A DNA stretch of 64,000 nt from Chitinophagaceae bacterium (GCA_019752045.1 JAIEMP010000007.1:248001-312000); one strand, 5' to 3'. Positions 53,101-62,487 are shown, counted from the stretch's first letter. Notes: generated from the sequence alone by a model not told the origin. Made by a program: numbers and translations.

Positions 53101-56026
53101 GTTGTGTAAACTTAAGACCTGCATCAATGTCTGTGCGGTTTTGATTAGCTGCTAATGTAATTGTTGCAGTTGTATATGTGATGGGATCAAAATCGCTGTC
53201 TAAATTGGTATCTCCCCCCTGTGTTTTAGCTGACAAGCTGTAATTGGCCGGCGTTGTTACTCTTACAGAATAATTACCTGCCGGTAATCCACTGAATTTA
53301 TAGTTACCAAAAGCATCGGTTGTGGTAGTAGCAATAGGCTGACCAGCGGCATTTAACAACGTTAACGTTACACCAGCTAAACCAACCTCATTCGCATCCT
53401 GAACTCCATCTCCGTCAACATCATTCCATACTCTGTCTCCTATTGAACTATTGGTTGGAGGAGTTACAGTTAAGCAGAAAGCATCCAGCTTCATCGTGTT
53501 ACATGTAATAGTACTTTGTACCCTTACTTTAACTGTACCAACAGGTGCCGTTGCAGTAATTGTGTATTGTTCTAACTGGCCAAAGTATACAGCCACATCT
53601 CTTGTAACAGCAACATCATTTTGTGCAATAACTGCATTTGATGCATTGAGAAAAATTAAACTTAGTTTAGGGCTGCAAGTTAATCCGGGGGCATGCACAC
53701 CTGCAAACGCACTAAATACAATATCGGAACCTGCAGCCACTGCAACATCTTGCCATACTTTTGATGTGCCTGAAGTCCAGTTATTAAAACCATTAGCAGC
53801 TCCGCATGCAATATATCCTGTACCGGTTGTAAGTGTACCACCTGACCAGTTCCAGCCGGTTGTACCATTTTCAAAACTTGCATTGAGCAACTGATTTCCT
53901 GCGCTGTTTGTGCATGAACAATCGGGCAGCAATCCAAAATCGTAAGTAATATTGCTGTTGCTATTCGTATTACCGTCAACTAACGGTTCTGTACCTGCAA
54001 CAAGTGTAATAGCCAACCCTCTTATTTCGTTTCCAACAATTACCTGACCATTATCATCAAGATTAATATTATTATCCGGATCGCCTCCGTTCACTGCACT
54101 GCTCATGTATCCTGCCGGAGTTACAACTCCAACGATATAATGACCAGGCCCCAGATTTGAAAAGAAATAATAACCATTTGCATCGGTAACTGTACTAGCT
54201 ATAGATGCGCCGTCTGCACTATTATCATTGTTATCATCTTTATATAAATTAACGGTAACACCGGGTATTCCATTCTCTCCTGAATTTAGACCGTCGTTAT
54301 TTGCATCATACCATACCCTGTTACCAAGCTCCAACGTAATTGGGCAATAGCCTGCATCTACGTTTGTAATATTTTGACCGGCAGCTAATGCAATTACACC
54401 AGTGGCACCTGTTGTTTGACTTGCATCGCTATCAACATTATCATCTGAGCCAACATTTTGCGGAGTAACAATCGCTCCACTGATAGATGTTGGAAATACC
54501 ACTGTATAATTTCCAGCAGCTAATCCACTGAATAAATAGTTACCTGTTGCATTAGTTGTTGTTGTTGCAATTACAGTACCTGCAGAATTTTTTAATTGAA
54601 CAGTAACACCGGTAATTCCACCAGTTTCACTTGCATCCTGTATTCCATCTCCATCAGCATCTAACCAAACTCTATCGCCGATAGAGCCTGTTGCGGTGCC
54701 ATAAAAACCAAAATCGTATGTATTATTAACATCAGCATTTGGTTCTGTTCCTGCAACTAACGTAATAGCCAAACCACGTGTTTCCTCACCGGAAACAACC
54801 TGGCCATTATCATCAAGATCAGTATTGTTATCCGGATCACCGCCATTAACTGCACTGCTAGTAAAACCTGTAGGTGTAGCAACTCCCACTATATAATTTC
54901 CGGGAGCTAAATTGCTGAAAGTATAATTACCGGTTGCATTAGTTGTTGTTGTTGCAATAGCAGCGCCGTCTGCTATATTATCATTATTATCATCCTTGTA
55001 AAGATTTACAGTTACACTCCCTATTCCTGTTTCACCATTATCAATTCCATTATTATTTGCATCATTCCATACACGGTTGCCTATCTGTAAAGTTGTTGGA
55101 CAATAACCGGCATCTACATTTGTAATATTTTGACCGGCAGCTAATGCAATTACACCAGTGGCACCTGTTGTTTGACTTGCATCGCTATCAACATTATCAT
55201 CTGAGCCAACATTTTGCGGAGTAACAATCGCTCCACTGATAGATGTTGGAAATACCACTGTATAATTTCCAGCAGCTAATCCACTGAATAAATAGTTACC
55301 TGTTGCATTAGTTGTTGTTGTTGCAATTACAGTACCTGCAGAATTTTTTAATTGAACAGTAACACCGGTAATTCCACCAGTTTCACTTGCATCCTGTATT
55401 CCATCTCCATCAGCATCTAACCAAACACGATCTCCGATTGAGCCTCCGCCTGATGGTGGAGTTAATGTAACGCACCACTGATCGGTTTTAATCCAGTCAC
55501 CGGTTCCGCTAAGTGCAATGTTTGTGTATTTAGCACCCACAGGAACAGTAGCTGTCCAGGAATATAACTGTGGCCCTGCAGGTGTATTTGCCAACACTTT
55601 ATTTACTTCAACTGCCACACTGGAAAGAAAATTCCAGTTTGCATCAAAGAAATCAACTGACACCTGATGATAAAAAGTATTGTTATGCGTTCCTGCGTAA
55701 ACACTTGCATTAATTTTTGTTCCCGGAGTAAGATCGGTACCAATGGTTTGTGAAACCCAGTTAGCAGCAGTGTTTGTTATTTGGAAATCACCGGATTTAA
55801 TTCCGCAAAACACAGCCCCAGACCCAGCTGTAAAAGTTCCGCCCGACCAGTTCCAGCCGGTTGTACCGTTTTCAAAGCTGGGGTTTACTACAATGTTGCC
55901 GGTACAGGTACATTGTGCATATCCAATCAAGCTCGTAAATAGAAAAAGAACAGTCAATAAAACAAATTGACCGGATTTTGCAAAAAAGCTTTTTGGGTAA
56001 AAAAAAGTGGGTAAAAGATTGACCAT
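50117..56026 (-). CDS. Giant exported protein with about 12 SdrD_B-type repeats, no clear sorting domain
   Basis: The protein has about 1969 residues and a long-leader signal peptide (FVLLTVLFLFTSLIGYA, then Q). The order is: a CBM-like domain (NIVVNPSFENGTTGWNWSGG), four SdrD_B modules (each starting like SIGDRVWLDADGDGIQDASE and ending VDAGY or YDFG), a second copy of the CBM-like domain (QLLNASFENGTTGWNWSGG), eight more modules, and a final partial module (SGHVFYDDNG). The Asp/Asn/Gly loops suggest calcium-binding rods used in adhesion. It ends FAIKRVMLIVVD, without a type A or B T9SS domain, so it may be truncated or held differently. The ATG at 56026 is preferred to a TTG at 56077. Confidence 0.85.
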   Translation of the reverse strand: MVNLLPTFFYPKSFFAKSGQFVLLTVLFLFTSLIGYAQCTCTGNIVVNPSFENGTTGWNWSGGTFTAGSGAVFCGIKSGDFQITNTAANWVSQTIGTDLTPGTKINASVYAGTHNNTFYHQVSVDFFDANWNFLSSVAVEVNKVLANTPAGPQLYSWTATVPVGAKYTNIALSGTGDWIKTDQWCVTLTPPSGGGSIGDRVWLDADGDGIQDASETGGITGVTVQLKNSAGTVIATTTTNATGNYLFSGLAAGNYTVVFPTSISGAIVTPQNVGSDDNVDSDASQTTGATGVIALAAGQNITNVDAGYCPTTLQIGNRVWNDANNNGIDNGETGIGSVTVNLYKDDNNDNIADGAAIATTTTNATGNYTFSNLAPGNYIVGVATPTGFTSSAVNGGDPDNNTDLDDNGQVVSGEETRGLAITLVAGTEPNADVNNTYDFGFYGTATGSIGDRVWLDADGDGIQDASETGGITGVTVQLKNSAGTVIATTTTNATGNYLFSGLAAGNYTVVFPTSISGAIVTPQNVGSDDNVDSDASQTTGATGVIALAAGQNITNVDAGYCPITLELGNRVWYDANNDGLNSGENGIPGVTVNLYKDDNNDNSADGASIASTVTDANGYYFFSNLGPGHYIVGVVTPAGYMSSAVNGGDPDNNINLDDNGQVIVGNEIRGLAITLVAGTEPLVDGNTNSNSNITYDFGLLPDCSCTNSAGNQLLNASFENGTTGWNWSGGTLTTGTGYIACGAANGFNNWTSGTSKVWQDVAVAAGSDIVFSAFAGVHAPGLTCSPKLSLIFLNASNAVIAQNDVAVTRDVAVYFGQLEQYTITATAPVGTVKVRVQSTITCNTMKLDAFCLTVTPPTNSSIGDRVWNDVDGDGVQDANEVGLAGVTLTLLNAAGQPIATTTTDAFGNYKFSGLPAGNYSVRVTTPANYSLSAKTQGGDTNLDSDFDPITYTTATITLAANQNRTDIDAGLKFTQPSTTSIGDRVWLDLNADGVQDAGEPGVSNVLVTLYNSVGAPVRSTYTNVNGNYLFTDVAPGTYSVGVSLPPAFVFSPNNGLISGAANSDIIPATGRTTTFTVNAGDQITYVDAGLKPQQSVNGTIGDYVWNDLNKNGIQDAGEPGIAGVTVRLVNAGSNAIIATTTTDATGKYIFNDVPAGDYKIEFVTASGYTITTKLNSNVAASGTDSDVDPVTLRTATLTLAAAQRITTVDAGYWLTTPPGTGKIGDRVWLDANQNAVQDAGETNVQGVTVILYDAANTAIKMTVTNANGNYLFTDLAAGSYSVGFSNIPTGYSFTTQGGGTAATGSDANPATGRTATITLAAGQTNLDVDAGIRSTMAGTASIGNRVWNDLNNNGLQDAGEPGLQGVIVELLDGNGNPIDSDPLTAGIQPATRVTNALGEYQFTGLPAGDYRVRFGNLPAGFNAATKGAGTDRNVDSDGNPIAGGTSTTDVIGVGSGEERLDIDFGLNNPTAPTGQLGDYVWFDSNNNGIQDAGEQGVAGVTVSLLNAANAVVATTVTDANGNYRFVNIADGSYSVKFSNLPAGFVFSPKDLGGNDNTDSDADAVTGTTGTYTITAGNSNLTADAGIYSTRAALGDYVWFDANSNGTQIATEKGIAGITVTLYDAANVAVTSAITDQNGRYFFSNLNPGTYSVGFSNVPGQLVFTAKDAVAAGDAADSDVEPSTGRTGAYTLAAGQVNTTVDAGLKPVVPATIGDFVWYDDNGNGTQDPGEGGVAGVIVTLYNAANQPIGSAITDGNGAYVINNVPAGNGYYVVFSNKPDPSASWTLQNVGGAAAINNSKADATGRTTPLNVAAGQLVNNIDAGYIQRIPIVLSGHVFYDDNGMTDGLVNGTTTIPSGINAVLYDPISNQVIAVQPVPGYGQPGAGTFSFNIFNNSNYRVMITTANPAIGAVPPATSVLPASFRSTGEIIGTGAGNDGTVDGKSISIFTTNLNVTNVNFAIKRVMLIVVD
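54363..54670. repeat. 308-bp exact direct repeat within the SdrD_B gene, copy 1
   Basis: By eye this is identical to 55119-55426. The two are 756 bp apart start to start, exactly 252 codons, so loss or gain of a unit by recombination keeps the frame. Confidence 0.85.
55119..55426. repeat. 308-bp exact direct repeat within the SdrD_B gene, copy 2
   Basis: Identical to 54363-54670. The sequence outside the two copies differs at scattered positions, so the exact identity marks recent duplication or gene conversion. Confidence 0.85.
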
Positions 56027-56357
56027 TTTGTTCAGTTTACTTGTTAAAAGTTTACGATTGATCAAAGGACAAAGCAACTGAACAGCTGTAGGCCGTAGTT
56101 ATTGCGGGGTTGGATTCAGACGCCTTAAGGGCTGTTTTTTCAAATGGATATTAAGAAAATGGAGAGAATAGGTTATTTGGAAGAAATCCTATTATTTAAA
56201 GTAATAGGTCAATAACCAAAACAGATTTACTCTTTAGCACACAAAAAAAAATAGGGGAAGCATAGGGACGATTATTCGAAGGATGAAGCAGGAAGTTAAA
56301 GAGGACGTAAAATAAGTGCAAAATTTTAATGAAAACAAGTGTAAACACTTATTTATT

Positions 56358-56404
56358 TAAACATAATGGCTAAAATGCCAGATGCATTTTAGCCATTATG
56401 TTTA
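56358..56404. terminator. Very long hairpin downstream of clpC
   Basis: A perfect 21-bp stem (56358-56378 with 56384-56404; core CATAATGGCTAAAATGC) with a 5-nt loop begins 20 nt after the clpC stop. It has no strong T-run. The remaining 330 bp to the SdrD_B gene start (56027-56357) hold no gene I can support. Confidence 0.7.
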
Positions 56405-56424
56405 ATAATATTATTTATAGGGAG

Positions 56425-58962
56425 TTAGCTGTCAGAAGATTTAACGGATTTTTTAGACTTTTCCTTGAAAGAAAATTTTATGGTTTGTTTTTCTTTATCA
56501 AGATCAGCAATAACAACATCGCCATCTTTTATGTTCATGTTCAGAATTTCTTCTGCTAATGGGTCTTCTAAGTATTTTTGAATTGCCCGGTGAAGTGGCC
56601 TGGCGCCAAATTGTATATCGTAACCCTTTTCTGTAATAAATTCTTTGGCTTCTTCGGTTAACTCCATACTAAAGCCAAGGTTTTTAAGTCTGCTGCTTAC
56701 TCCCTTCATTAAAATATCAATAATCCGGAAAATATGTTCTTTACCAAGAGAATTAAAGATCATTACATCATCAATTCTGTTCAGGAATTCGGGCGAAAAG
56801 GTTTTCTTCAGAGCTTTTTCAATAACAGCCTTGTTGTTTTCTTCAGCATTCTGCATTCTGGTTGCTGTTGCAAAACCAACTCCTTCTCCAAAATCTTTCA
56901 ATTGGCGAACACCGATGTTTGAAGTCATAATTATCAGTGTGTTCTTGAAATCAACTTTACGCCCCAATCCATCCGTGAGTTGCCCATCATCCAGTACCTG
57001 TAACAGAATATTGTAAATATCCGGATGTGCTTTTTCAATTTCATCTAACAACACAACAGAATATGGCTTTCTTCTAACACGTTCGGTAAGCTGGCCTCCT
57101 TCTTCGTATCCTACATATCCCGGAGGAGCGCCGATTAAACGGCTCACAGTAAATTTTTCCATGTATTCACTCATATCTATGCGAATGAGCGCATCATCAC
57201 TGTCGAACATATAACGGGCTAATGAGCGTGCCAGTTCGGTTTTACCTACACCAGTGGGCCCGAGGAAAATAAACGTACCGATTGGCTTTTTAGGATCTTT
57301 CAATCCAACTCTGTTACGCTGTATGGCTTTCACCACTTTGCTGATAGCTTCTTCCTGCCCAATAACTGCTCCTTGCAGATCATCGGCCATACGTCGGAGC
57401 TTATCTGTTTCAGCCTGCACCATACGTTTTACAGGAATACCGGTCATCATGCTCACCACTTCAGCAATAGCTTCTTCATTGATGGGATAACGCTTATGTT
57501 TACTTTCCTCCTCCCACTTAGCCTTAGCTTTTTCTAATTCTTCTCCTAGCCTTTTTTCTGTATCTCTGAGCGATGCAGCCTCTTCAAAGCGCTGGCTTTT
57601 TACTACTTTATTTTTTTCCTGCTTAATGTCTTCGATCTTTTTTTCCAGATCAAGAATTTCCTGGGGAACATTAATATTTTTTAAGTGAACTCTTGCTCCA
57701 ACTTCATCTAATACATCAATTGCTTTATCAGGTAATAACCTGTCAGTCATGTAGCGGTCACTCAACTTAACACAGGCATTGATAGCATCATCATCATATG
57801 CTACATTATGAAACTCTTCATACTTCTGTTTGATGTTATGAAGGATCTGGATGGTTTCATCAATACTGGGCGGATCAATAATTACTTTTTGAAAGCGACG
57901 ATCCAGTGCTCCATCTTTTTCAATGTACATCCGGTATTCATCTAAAGTTGATGCTCCAATACATTGCAACTCTCCTCTTGAAAGCGCCGGTTTAAAAATA
58001 TTTGATGCATCCAATGATCCACTGGCACCACCTGCACCAACAATGGTATGTATTTCATCAATAAACAAAATTACATCTCTGTTTTTTTCCAGCTCATTCA
58101 TAATGGCTTTCATTCGCTCTTCAAACTGTCCACGGTATTTTGTACCTGCAACCAATGCAGCAAGATCAAGTGAAACAACACGCTTGTCATACAACACACG
58201 TGAAACTTTCCTTTGTACAATCCGCAAAGCAAGACCTTCAACAATTGCTGTTTTACCAACTCCGGGCTCTCCAATTAAAATCGGGTTATTTTTCTTTCGT
58301 CTGGATAAAATTTGGGAAACACGTTCAATTTCATTTTCACGACCTACAATGGGGTCTAAAGATCCGTTTTCGGCAAGGCGGGTGATATCTCTTCCAAAAT
58401 TATCCAGTACAGGCGTTTTACTTTTTGCACCTGCAGGTTGTTTAGAACGTGGTTGAGAGTACTTTGATTTTTCATCATCAAAATCTTCTTCACCTGGATC
58501 GTCATACTCGGCTCTTGGTTCATTTGATTTTACCATACCCAATTCATTTCTGAAAATATCATAATCAATTTCAAATTGATTCAGAATTTGTGTTGCAATA
58601 TTTTCTTTATTCTTTAGTATTGATAACATGAGGTGTTCAGTTTCAACCTGAGGGCTCTTTAATGCTTTTGCCTCCAGTACAGTAACACGAATCACTTTTT
58701 CAGCCTGTTTTGTTAAAGGCAGACTATTGATGTTTGCAATATTTTTCCCTGTTTTATCCTTTACTGCAAGTTCAATTTCTTTTCGCAGTTCGTATAAATC
58801 AACATTGAGATTTTTTAAAACTTTAATGGCGGTGTTTTCTCCTTCTCTGATCATCCCTAAAACGAGGTGCTCAGTTCCAATAAAATCATTCCCAAGACGT
58901 AACGCCTCTTCCCTGCTAAACGAAATGATTTCTTTTACTTGTGTTGAAAAATTATGATCCAT
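56425..58962 (-). CDS. clpC: ATP-dependent Clp protease ATP-binding subunit ClpC
   Basis: This 845-residue Hsp100 unfoldase feeds substrates to ClpP. Seen are an N-domain with two repeats (ISFSREEALRLGNDFIGTEHL and VLEAKALKSPQVETEHLML), AAA1 with Walker A GEPGVGKTAIVEG and Walker B VILFIDEIHT, a UVR/M-domain coiled coil (EKKIEDIKQEKNKVVKSQRF), and AAA2 with Walker A GPTGVGKTELARSLA and DEIEKAHPD. An IGV loop binding ClpP is expected after AAA2 Walker motifs. The frame extends to 59010, but MDHNFSTQVKEII is the family start. It is divergent from the STAS gene. Confidence 0.96.
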   Translation of the reverse strand: MDHNFSTQVKEIISFSREEALRLGNDFIGTEHLVLGMIREGENTAIKVLKNLNVDLYELRKEIELAVKDKTGKNIANINSLPLTKQAEKVIRVTVLEAKALKSPQVETEHLMLSILKNKENIATQILNQFEIDYDIFRNELGMVKSNEPRAEYDDPGEEDFDDEKSKYSQPRSKQPAGAKSKTPVLDNFGRDITRLAENGSLDPIVGRENEIERVSQILSRRKKNNPILIGEPGVGKTAIVEGLALRIVQRKVSRVLYDKRVVSLDLAALVAGTKYRGQFEERMKAIMNELEKNRDVILFIDEIHTIVGAGGASGSLDASNIFKPALSRGELQCIGASTLDEYRMYIEKDGALDRRFQKVIIDPPSIDETIQILHNIKQKYEEFHNVAYDDDAINACVKLSDRYMTDRLLPDKAIDVLDEVGARVHLKNINVPQEILDLEKKIEDIKQEKNKVVKSQRFEEAASLRDTEKRLGEELEKAKAKWEEESKHKRYPINEEAIAEVVSMMTGIPVKRMVQAETDKLRRMADDLQGAVIGQEEAISKVVKAIQRNRVGLKDPKKPIGTFIFLGPTGVGKTELARSLARYMFDSDDALIRIDMSEYMEKFTVSRLIGAPPGYVGYEEGGQLTERVRRKPYSVVLLDEIEKAHPDIYNILLQVLDDGQLTDGLGRKVDFKNTLIIMTSNIGVRQLKDFGEGVGFATATRMQNAEENNKAVIEKALKKTFSPEFLNRIDDVMIFNSLGKEHIFRIIDILMKGVSSRLKNLGFSMELTEEAKEFITEKGYDIQFGARPLHRAIQKYLEDPLAEEILNMNIKDGDVVIADLDKEKQTIKFSFKEKSKKSVKSSDS

Positions 58963-59046
58963 AATGGGATATTCGGTTTTTACAATTATAACGAATAAAT
59001 TTGACTGCAATTAGCTATAAGTTACACACTATCTGTTAATAAAACT

Positions 59047-59421
59047 ATGAATGTCAAAATTGATACCAAGGAAAAATTTCATGTAATTACCCCACTTGAA
59101 AGCTCGGTTACTGAAAATATGACAGGAGAACTCAGTCAATTGTTGCTTTCCTGTCTTAAAAAGGATATAAAAAACATTGTTTTAAATCTGAAGGAGGTTA
59201 CTGAACTTGATAAATCATCAGCAGAAAGTATACATTCCTGTCAACAGCAGTTTTATGAACAGCAATGTTCTTTTGTTGTGTGTGAAATGATCCCCGCAAT
59301 AGAAAGTCTTTTTGAACAACTGGGTATACTCGAACTTCTCAATTATACGCCTACAGAAAGCGAAGCCTGGGATATTGTTCAAATGGAAGAAATTGAAAGA
59401 GATTTGTTTGATGATGAATAG
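59047..59421 (+). CDS. STAS-domain protein (anti-sigma-factor-antagonist-like)
   Basis: This 124-residue protein is a single STAS domain. Seen are FHVITPLESSVTENMTGELSQLL, KNIVLNLKEVTELDKSSAESI with a Ser at the place phosphorylated in SpoIIAA-type proteins, SFVVCEM and an acidic C-terminal tail (EEIERDLFDDE). No sigma factor, anti-sigma kinase or phosphatase is nearby, so its partner is unknown. It lies 74 nt upstream of rnz and may share its transcript. Confidence 0.75.
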   Translation: MNVKIDTKEKFHVITPLESSVTENMTGELSQLLLSCLKKDIKNIVLNLKEVTELDKSSAESIHSCQQQFYEQQCSFVVCEMIPAIESLFEQLGILELLNYTPTESEAWDIVQMEEIERDLFDDE

Positions 59422-59494
59422 TTATGGCGCAAAGAACTTTCAACAAAAAGACATTTACATTTAAACATAAACAACCACTAAATCAAAAAAAGGC

Positions 59495-60397
59495 ATGCTG
59501 GCAGTTACTATACTCGGAAATAATTCTGCTATTCCTGCATTTGGCCGGCACCCTACTTCGCAAATTATTACAACGCAGGACGAGTTACTCATGTTTGATT
59601 GTGGTGAGGGAACGCAAATACAAATTTTAAACTACCGGATTAAACGCAGCCGGATCAATCATATCTTTATTTCGCACCTGCATGGTGATCATTATTTTGG
59701 GTTGATTGGATTGCTGAGCAGTTTTGCTTTACTTGGCCGTATTCAGCCACTTCATCTGTATGGCCCGCCTGCGCTGCAAGAGTTAATATCCTTACAATTA
59801 AAACTTGCAGATACAATACTCCCTTTTGAATTTACATTTCATCCCATTAAAGAACAGGGTTTATTGCTCGATGCAAAACATTATACAGTTGAGTGTTTTG
59901 AAACCAAACACCGCATCCCCTGCTGGGGTTTTATTGTGCGTGAAAAAAGAAATCTCCGGAAACTGAATATAGAACAGGTAAGAGCTTACAATGTACCGCT
60001 CACTTACTTCAGCAAATTGCAAAACGGAGAAGATTTTATTACTTCCGATAATACCATTATTAGAAATGAAATACTAACGGAACAAAACAGCAAATCGAAA
60101 AGCTATGCATTTTGTGCAGATACTATTTATGATGAGCAACTGGCTAAGATTGTAGAGCACATAGATTTGATTTATCATGAAACTACCTATCCTGCTGTGT
60201 TTGCTGAGAAAGCAGCAGAGCGCTACCATTCTACTACTAAACAGGCTGCTGCCATAGCACTGAAAGCTAATGTTCAAAAATTATTAATCGGCCATTTCTC
60301 TGCAAAATTTGAACACCTTGAATCCTTTGAACTCGAAGCAAAAGAAATATTCAGTAATACTGAAATTGCAAAAGAAGGAACTACTTATCTTGTTTGA
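59495..60397 (+). CDS. rnz: Ribonuclease Z (tRNA 3' endonuclease)
   Basis: This 300-residue metallo-beta-lactamase-fold enzyme trims tRNA 3' ends. Seen are LGNNSAIPAFGRHPTSQ (N-terminal motif), FDCGEGTQIQ, the zinc motif SHLHGDHYFGLIGL, FETKHRIPCWGF, CADTIYDEQL, HETTY, YHSTTKQAA and LIGHFSAKF with later His ligands. Since the tRNA gene seen here lacks an encoded CCA, 3' trimming before CCA addition is needed. The end overlaps the convergent esterase gene by 13 bp. Confidence 0.95.
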   Translation: MLAVTILGNNSAIPAFGRHPTSQIITTQDELLMFDCGEGTQIQILNYRIKRSRINHIFISHLHGDHYFGLIGLLSSFALLGRIQPLHLYGPPALQELISLQLKLADTILPFEFTFHPIKEQGLLLDAKHYTVECFETKHRIPCWGFIVREKRNLRKLNIEQVRAYNVPLTYFSKLQNGEDFITSDNTIIRNEILTEQNSKSKSYAFCADTIYDEQLAKIVEHIDLIYHETTYPAVFAEKAAERYHSTTKQAAAIALKANVQKLLIGHFSAKFEHLESFELEAKEIFSNTEIAKEGTTYLV

Positions 60398-61539
60398 TTG
60401 TAGAACAGCCATTGATAAAACCCGGGCATTTCTGTACGCCAGAAAATCTCCTGGTGTTTGCCTTCAGGAACCTGTCTGTAAAGCATTCTTTTATTCCCTT
60501 TTTGTTTGATCTTTTGATACACAGTTTTCATTTGCTGCACCATATCATCACTTTCCAATTCACCACAAACAAAATACAATGCATTGTTGATGTGCTTAAT
60601 ACTGTCAATTTTGTTATTAATTTCGTGTGCAATCCAGAAAGCAGGAGAAAAAATGCCTGCCGCACCAAATACCTCCGGATATTTTAATACGGCATACAAC
60701 GAAATTAATCCGCCCATAGAGCTGCCTGCAATTGCTGTAGATTCTTTTCCCGTTTTTGTACGGTAAGTACGGTCAATGTAAGGCTTTAATGTTTGCACCA
60801 AAAAATCTACATAAGCATCACCCTCACCTTTACCAAATCTGGAATTATATGGATTGTATTCCGTTAAACGTTGATTACCTCCATGATCAATGCCTACAAT
60901 GATGCCCTGCATTCTGGGTCTGATGCTATCCATCATTTCATCAACTCCCCATTCGCCAAAAGAGGAAGTGACAGCATCAAATAAATTTTGCCCATCGTGC
61001 ATATACGTTACAGGATAATTTTTTTTTGTAAATACATAATCATCGGGCAAGTACACCCAGATGCGTCTTTTTCGGTTAAGCTGAGGAATAAAAAAAGCGG
61101 TGTCTGTTACAAATACGTTTTTACTTCTTGTAGAAACAGGCGGCCTGCCGGGAAAATCATCCGTCCATGCAGCAATATTCAATTGAACGGTAGTGTCAGA
61201 ATTAATACGCACAGTCCGGTTTGAAATAGGTGACCCATTTGCAGCAGCCTCAACTGTAAGCCAGGAGCCACGGGTAACTTTAAACTGCATTAAGCCGGGC
61301 TCAACGCTTTTTATTTCTGCGATAAGTTTTCCTTCTTTATTTTTTACAAATGAAAAATTGGATACGCCCGGATTCCATCCATTAAAATTGCCGGCGATAA
61401 ACATGCTGTCATTTCCATGTGCAGTAGGATAGTTGTAAATTTCAAAACGAACAGTGAATTGCGCAGGACAGATGCTGCACATCAAAACCGCTGTGAGTAA
61501 CAACGGAAATAATTTATAAATAAGAGTGGTTTGCAGCAT
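60385..61539 (-). CDS. Exported esterase (Fes/EstD-like) with N-terminal E-set domain
   Basis: This protein of about 384 residues has a signal peptide (LLLTAVLMCSICPA, then Q). Residues about 25-110 are a CBM48-like E-set domain (MFIAGNFNGWNPGVSNFSF). An alpha/beta-hydrolase of the putative-esterase family follows: YPVTYMHDGQNLFD (oxyanion region), IVGIDHGG, the nucleophile elbow AIAGSSMGGLIS, and GKHQEIFW near the end with the catalytic His. Relatives cleave siderophore or carbohydrate esters; the substrate is unknown. The ATG at 61539 is chosen because the longer frame (to 61647) overlaps dapA by 98 bp. It lies 10 nt after dapA. Confidence 0.85.
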   Translation of the reverse strand: MLQTTLIYKLFPLLLTAVLMCSICPAQFTVRFEIYNYPTAHGNDSMFIAGNFNGWNPGVSNFSFVKNKEGKLIAEIKSVEPGLMQFKVTRGSWLTVEAAANGSPISNRTVRINSDTTVQLNIAAWTDDFPGRPPVSTRSKNVFVTDTAFFIPQLNRKRRIWVYLPDDYVFTKKNYPVTYMHDGQNLFDAVTSSFGEWGVDEMMDSIRPRMQGIIVGIDHGGNQRLTEYNPYNSRFGKGEGDAYVDFLVQTLKPYIDRTYRTKTGKESTAIAGSSMGGLISLYAVLKYPEVFGAAGIFSPAFWIAHEINNKIDSIKHINNALYFVCGELESDDMVQQMKTVYQKIKQKGNKRMLYRQVPEGKHQEIFWRTEMPGFYQWLFYNQTR

Positions 61540-61549
61540 GATGAATAAA

Positions 61550-62449
61550 TCAGGCTGTATACTGTAAATTCTTTTGCAAATACTTTTTAACAGACTGATG
61601 CAGGTTTTCTGATAAAGGAACCACCGGCAAACGAAGATAATTTTCAATGAGGCCTAACTCCGTTAAAAAAGCTTTTACTCCGGCAGGATTATTTTCAGCA
61701 AACAGCAAGTCATAACCTTCCAAGAGTTGATCGTTGAGATTTTTTGCAGCTGCAAAATTTCCCTGCAAAGAAGCCCGCACCATTTCGCCAAACTCTTGCG
61801 GAAAACAATTGGCCGCAACACTGATCACTCCTTCCATACCACAGGCAATTTGCGGCAATGCAAGATTATCATCTCCACTCACTACAAAAAAATCGGCAGG
61901 TTTATCTTTTAACAACTGCATGCATTGAACCATATCGCCGCTTGCTTCTTTTATACCAACTATGTTGGGGCATTCTTGAGCAAGTTTTAATGTAGTTGAT
62001 GCGTTCATATTACGTCCGGTTCTTCCCGGAACATTGTATAAAATAATTGGCAAGGGTGATACCTCGGCTAATGCTTTGTAATGCTGATAAATTCCCTCCT
62101 GAGAAGGTTTGTTGTAATAGGGACTTGCACTTAGAACAGCCACTGCTTTTTGCAAAGGGAAAGTCTCCAGATCTTTTATCAGTGAAAGGGTGTTATTTCC
62201 GCCAATTCCCACAACCACAGGTACCCTGTCGGCAACAACCTGATATGTAAACTGAATTAATTCTATTTTTTCTTCTTTACTCAGTGTTGGAGTTTCTCCG
62301 GTAGTACCAAGCGTAACCATATATTCAATGCCCTTATCAATCACATAATTTATTACACGTTCAAGCGCTGCATAATCAATCTCCATGTTATTTTTAAATG
62401 GAGTTACTAATGCTACTCCTGTGCCCCGAAGCTGATCTCTTAATTGCAT
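61550..62449 (-). CDS. dapA: 4-hydroxy-tetrahydrodipicolinate synthase
   Basis: This 299-residue TIM-barrel aldolase condenses pyruvate with aspartate semialdehyde in lysine and diaminopimelate synthesis. Seen are GTGVALVTPF, TLGTTGETPTLSKEEK, SPYYNKPSQEGIYQHY, ILYNVPGRTGRNM with the catalytic Tyr, and VGIKEASGDM with the Schiff-base Lys. Length is standard. It lies between accA and an esterase, all leftward and closely spaced. Confidence 0.96.
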   Translation of the reverse strand: MQLRDQLRGTGVALVTPFKNNMEIDYAALERVINYVIDKGIEYMVTLGTTGETPTLSKEEKIELIQFTYQVVADRVPVVVGIGGNNTLSLIKDLETFPLQKAVAVLSASPYYNKPSQEGIYQHYKALAEVSPLPIILYNVPGRTGRNMNASTTLKLAQECPNIVGIKEASGDMVQCMQLLKDKPADFFVVSGDDNLALPQIACGMEGVISVAANCFPQEFGEMVRASLQGNFAAAKNLNDQLLEGYDLLFAENNPAGVKAFLTELGLIENYLRLPVVPLSENLHQSVKKYLQKNLQYTA

Positions 62450-62487
62450 ATGTATTCAGTTCTTTATAATAGTTGATGTTCGATCAT

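Noticed and set aside
50117-56026. CRISPR-like periodic repeats
   Set aside because: The periodicity is that of protein modules of about 300-390 bp in an open reading frame, not short repeats with spacers.
57923-58456. Plus-strand open frame of 177 codons opposite clpC
   Set aside because: Antisense shadow of the conserved AAA1 domain.
59424-59630. Possible small gene of 68 codons before rnz
   Set aside because: It overlaps the rnz N-terminus in another frame and shows no signal or domain; the true rnz frame carries the motifs.
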